Assembly: GCA_944383165.1 (NCBI GenBank)
Contig: CALWON010000001.1
Location: forward strand, 1 to 64,000
Reading direction: 5' to 3'
Length of the DNA stretch: 64,000 bases
From: an uncultured Oscillospiraceae bacterium
Lineage (GTDB): Bacteria > Bacillota > Clostridia > Oscillospirales > Oscillospiraceae
The translations under genes were made by a program, and so were the position numbers. Within the stretch, counting starts at the first letter, position 1. Each line of letters begins with the position of its first letter. The notes below the pieces were generated by a model. That model was not told where the DNA came from. It saw nothing but the letters and a program-made list of their open reading frames with translations, and did not search any database. Below are positions 61,892 to 64,000 of the stretch, piece by piece.

Positions 61892-63766
61892 TGACGATTG
61901 ATAGAGCAATCTTGCAGAATTTAAGATAGCAAGGATGGATACCCCCACATCTGCAAAAACAGCCAACCACAAATTGGCATGACCAAAAATAGAAAGAGCC
62001 AGTACCAGTAACTTGATACCCAAAGCAAAGACAATATTCTGTCTTACAATTCTCATGGTCTTTTTGGCAATGGCGAGGGCTTTTGGCAGTGCTGACAGGC
62101 TGTCATCCATCAATACAACATCTGCCGCTTCAATGGCAGCATCCGAGCCCATAGCACCCATAGCAATTCCCACATCGGAGCGGGAGAGAACCGGAGCATC
62201 GTTAATTCCATCCCCCACAAAAGCAAGTAACTGCCCATCCTGTTTGGCATGGAGCAGAGTTTCTACACAGGAGACCTTATCCTGAGGCAACAGTTGGCTG
62301 TGTACCTCATCAAAACCCAGATAGGAACTGACTTTATTTGCAATGGAAGCACCATCACCTGTCAGCATCACCAGTTTGGAAATGCCTTGTTCCTTTAATT
62401 GCCTGAGATCCTCTTTTGCCTGTGGCTTGATTTGGTCTTCTACCACAAGAGAACCAAGGAATTGACCATCCTTTGCAACATAGACACCACTGCCTAAGGG
62501 ATTTTCCAAAGGAATTGCCTCAATCTGGTGTTGCTGCATCAGGGAGACATTGCCCACCAGCACCGATTTCCCGTCTACAATTGCCTGTATTCCCAGCCCT
62601 GCTAGTTCCTGCACATGGGAGACACGGTTTGCATCAGGAGTTTTTCCATATTTCTGTAAAATAGCCTGTGCAATGGGGTGGGGACTAAACTGTTCAGCCA
62701 AAGCAGTAAGTTCCACCAATTCCTCAGAGGAACAGGCGGAGGGGTATAGTTGGGAAACAGAAAAATGCCCCAGAGTTAATGTGCCTGTTTTGTCAAATAC
62801 CATGGTTTTTACATGGGATAACGCCTCTAAATAGTTGCCGCCTTTGATTAAAATACCATTTCTGGATGCACCACCAATTCCACCAAAAAAAGCTAGGGGC
62901 ACAGAGATGACAAGGGCACAGGGACAGGACACTACCAAAAAATTCAGGCTGCGTTGTATCCACATCAAAACAGGACCTAAGCCCAACAGTGGGGGTAAAA
63001 AAGCGAGGAAAAGTGCAGAGATGACTACAACTGGAGTATAATATCGGGCAAACTTTGTGATAAACTGTTCTGTCTTTGCCTTTTTGGAGCTGGCGTTTTC
63101 CACAAGCTCTAAGATTTTGGATACAGTAGAGGTCTCATAGGAATTAGTAACCTGTATGTGTAAGACACCGGTGAGATTGATACAGCCGCTGACAATTTCC
63201 TGACCGGGCTGGACATTGCGTTGATAACTTTCACCAGTCAAAGCGGAGGTGTCTAATTGGGAAGAACCATCCAACACAATTCCATCCAGAGGGACACGTT
63301 CGCCAGGTTTTACCACAATTTGTTCACCAGGTGACACTTGAGAGGGGTCTACTTCAATCAAAATGCCATCTCGTTCCACATTGGCGTGGTCGGGACGAAT
63401 ATCCATCAGAGCAGCGATGGAAGACCGGCTTCTATGCACTGCAACACTTTGAAACAATTCACCAATTTGATAGAACAGCATCACTGCCACTGCCTCAGCA
63501 GTTTCCCCACATCCAAATGCACCAACCGTGGCAAGAGCCATCAGAAAGTTCTCATCAAAAACTTGCCCCTGTTTGATATTAAGTGCCGCTTTTTTCAACA
63601 CATCCCAACCAATGATACCATATGGAATCAGATACAGAAAAAATTTCAGCCATCCATACAGGGGAAGCAGGGCAAACAGCAAAAATAAACTGCCTGCAAT
63701 CACAATGCGGTTTCTCGCTTTTTTCTGCTTTTTGGTTAGTTTGTAAGTCTGTTCTGTTTTACTCAT
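61883..63766 (-). CDS. Zn/Cd/Pb-type P1B ATPase
   Basis: 627 residues from ATG 63766 (MSKTEQTYKLTKKQKKARNR). Eight membrane helices are expected. The ion-site motif is SCPCALVIS (CPC), the phosphorylation site is FDKTGTLT, and the motifs SPHP, MLTGDG and VGDGINDAPVL are present. There is no N-terminal metal-binding domain; the separate HMA protein encoded just upstream supplies one. It overlaps that gene by 4 bases (ATGA) and has no clear ribosome-binding site of its own. Export of Zn, Cd or Pb is the likely role. Confidence 0.94.
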   Translation of the reverse strand: MSKTEQTYKLTKKQKKARNRIVIAGSLFLLFALLPLYGWLKFFLYLIPYGIIGWDVLKKAALNIKQGQVFDENFLMALATVGAFGCGETAEAVAVMLFYQIGELFQSVAVHRSRSSIAALMDIRPDHANVERDGILIEVDPSQVSPGEQIVVKPGERVPLDGIVLDGSSQLDTSALTGESYQRNVQPGQEIVSGCINLTGVLHIQVTNSYETSTVSKILELVENASSKKAKTEQFITKFARYYTPVVVISALFLAFLPPLLGLGPVLMWIQRSLNFLVVSCPCALVISVPLAFFGGIGGASRNGILIKGGNYLEALSHVKTMVFDKTGTLTLGHFSVSQLYPSACSSEELVELTALAEQFSPHPIAQAILQKYGKTPDANRVSHVQELAGLGIQAIVDGKSVLVGNVSLMQQHQIEAIPLENPLGSGVYVAKDGQFLGSLVVEDQIKPQAKEDLRQLKEQGISKLVMLTGDGASIANKVSSYLGFDEVHSQLLPQDKVSCVETLLHAKQDGQLLAFVGDGINDAPVLSRSDVGIAMGAMGSDAAIEAADVVLMDDSLSALPKALAIAKKTMRIVRQNIVFALGIKLLVLALSIFGHANLWLAVFADVGVSILAILNSARLLYQSSKK

Positions 63767-63984
63767 TTTGTTACAATACAGCAGTCTGGCTCGTACTTTT
63801 TGCAGATTTTTTGTGCCTGCTTTAAAATTTGATCCAACTGGCTGTCCTCCGCCTCTAGTGTCATTTTTTGGGTCAGAAAATTCACAGAAACCTTGTGAAC
63901 TCCAGGTAAAACGCTGATGTCCCGCTCCATCTTTGCGGCACAGTTGGCACATTCCAAATCTTCCATTTCAAATACATATTTCAT
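63763..63984 (-). CDS. Heavy-metal-associated (HMA) domain protein
   Basis: 73 residues from ATG 63984, with GGGAG upstream. It has a single ferredoxin-like HMA domain with the metal site LECANCAAKM (CxxC), and a C-terminal CC pair (EPDCCIVTK) that may give extra metal ligands. It is coupled to the P-ATPase gene and is presumably its metallochaperone or a detached regulatory domain. Any metal regulator gene would lie outside the window. Confidence 0.92.
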   Translation of the reverse strand: MKYVFEMEDLECANCAAKMERDISVLPGVHKVSVNFLTQKMTLEAEDSQLDQILKQAQKICKKYEPDCCIVTK

Positions 63985-64000
63985 GCCTAACACTCCCTTT

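Overview
The window looks like part of a chromosome from a low-to-mid GC Gram-positive anaerobe of the class Clostridia, most likely an Oscillospirales/Oscillospiraceae-type gut bacterium. This placement is inferred from gene content and order: a Firmicutes-style S10-spc-alpha ribosomal cluster with a zinc-binding S14 and an adk-map-KOW-infA-rpmJ segment, RNase Y, RNase J, LexA, an AgrC/LytTR-type two-component pair, a shikimate dehydrogenase-kinase fusion and S-layer-homology proteins. No rRNA, CRISPR array, insertion sequence or prophage was seen.

Layout. 1-11.9 kb (+): ribosomal proteins from the end of rpsC to rplQ, with secY, adk, map, infA and rpoA. Between rpsN and rpsH lies a 427-bp spacer with a hairpin, a consensus promoter and a folded leader. 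12-13.3 kb (+): a THEP1-like NTPase and lexA with two SOS-box-like operators. 13.3-18.1 kb (mostly -): a small unknown gene, an ArsB/NhaD transporter, two small genes, a P-loop protein and pgi, with tRNA-Thr, tRNA-Tyr and tRNA-Val on the + strand. 18.5-21.9 kb (+): two neighbouring S-layer-homology genes, the first clearly broken and the second damaged at both ends. 22-24.1 kb (-): a chemoreceptor. 24.3-31.5 kb (+): a three-gene unit made of a 1600-residue fusion (HD hydrolase, helical repeats, NMN-adenylyltransferase-like, GNAT-like and phosphoribosyltransferase-like parts), a malate/lactate-dehydrogenase-like protein and a flavodoxin-fold protein. 31.5-44.1 kb (-): BrkB-type membrane protein, rpsT, GtrA, two GH3 glycosidases (one membrane-anchored with inverted domain order), an AgrC/LytTR two-component system, signal peptidase I, RNase Y with a possible small membrane protein in its leader, and dCMP deaminase.

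44.9-53.3 kb (-): a compact operon carrying the whole route from PEP and erythrose-4-phosphate to prephenate, plus the enzymes towards Phe and Tyr. Its order is aroF-tyrA-aroB-aroA-aroC-pheA-aroE/K-aroQ. It is preceded by a consensus-like promoter, a 36-codon leader peptide packed with Phe and Tyr codons, and a 17-bp intrinsic terminator. The geometry fits classical ribosome-mediated attenuation. 53.4-64 kb: RNase J with a structured upstream region, then DUF1653, a Cys-less ArsC/Spx-like protein and a response regulator lacking its phospho-acceptor Asp (+). After these come a radical-SAM protein, MutY, a C_GCAxxG_C_C protein, RecG, a Zn/Cd-type P-ATPase and its separate HMA metallochaperone (-).

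The items most worth follow-up are the Phe/Tyr attenuator of the aromatic operon, the 24.3-31.5 kb nucleotide-chemistry operon, and the folded leader inserted ahead of rpsH.
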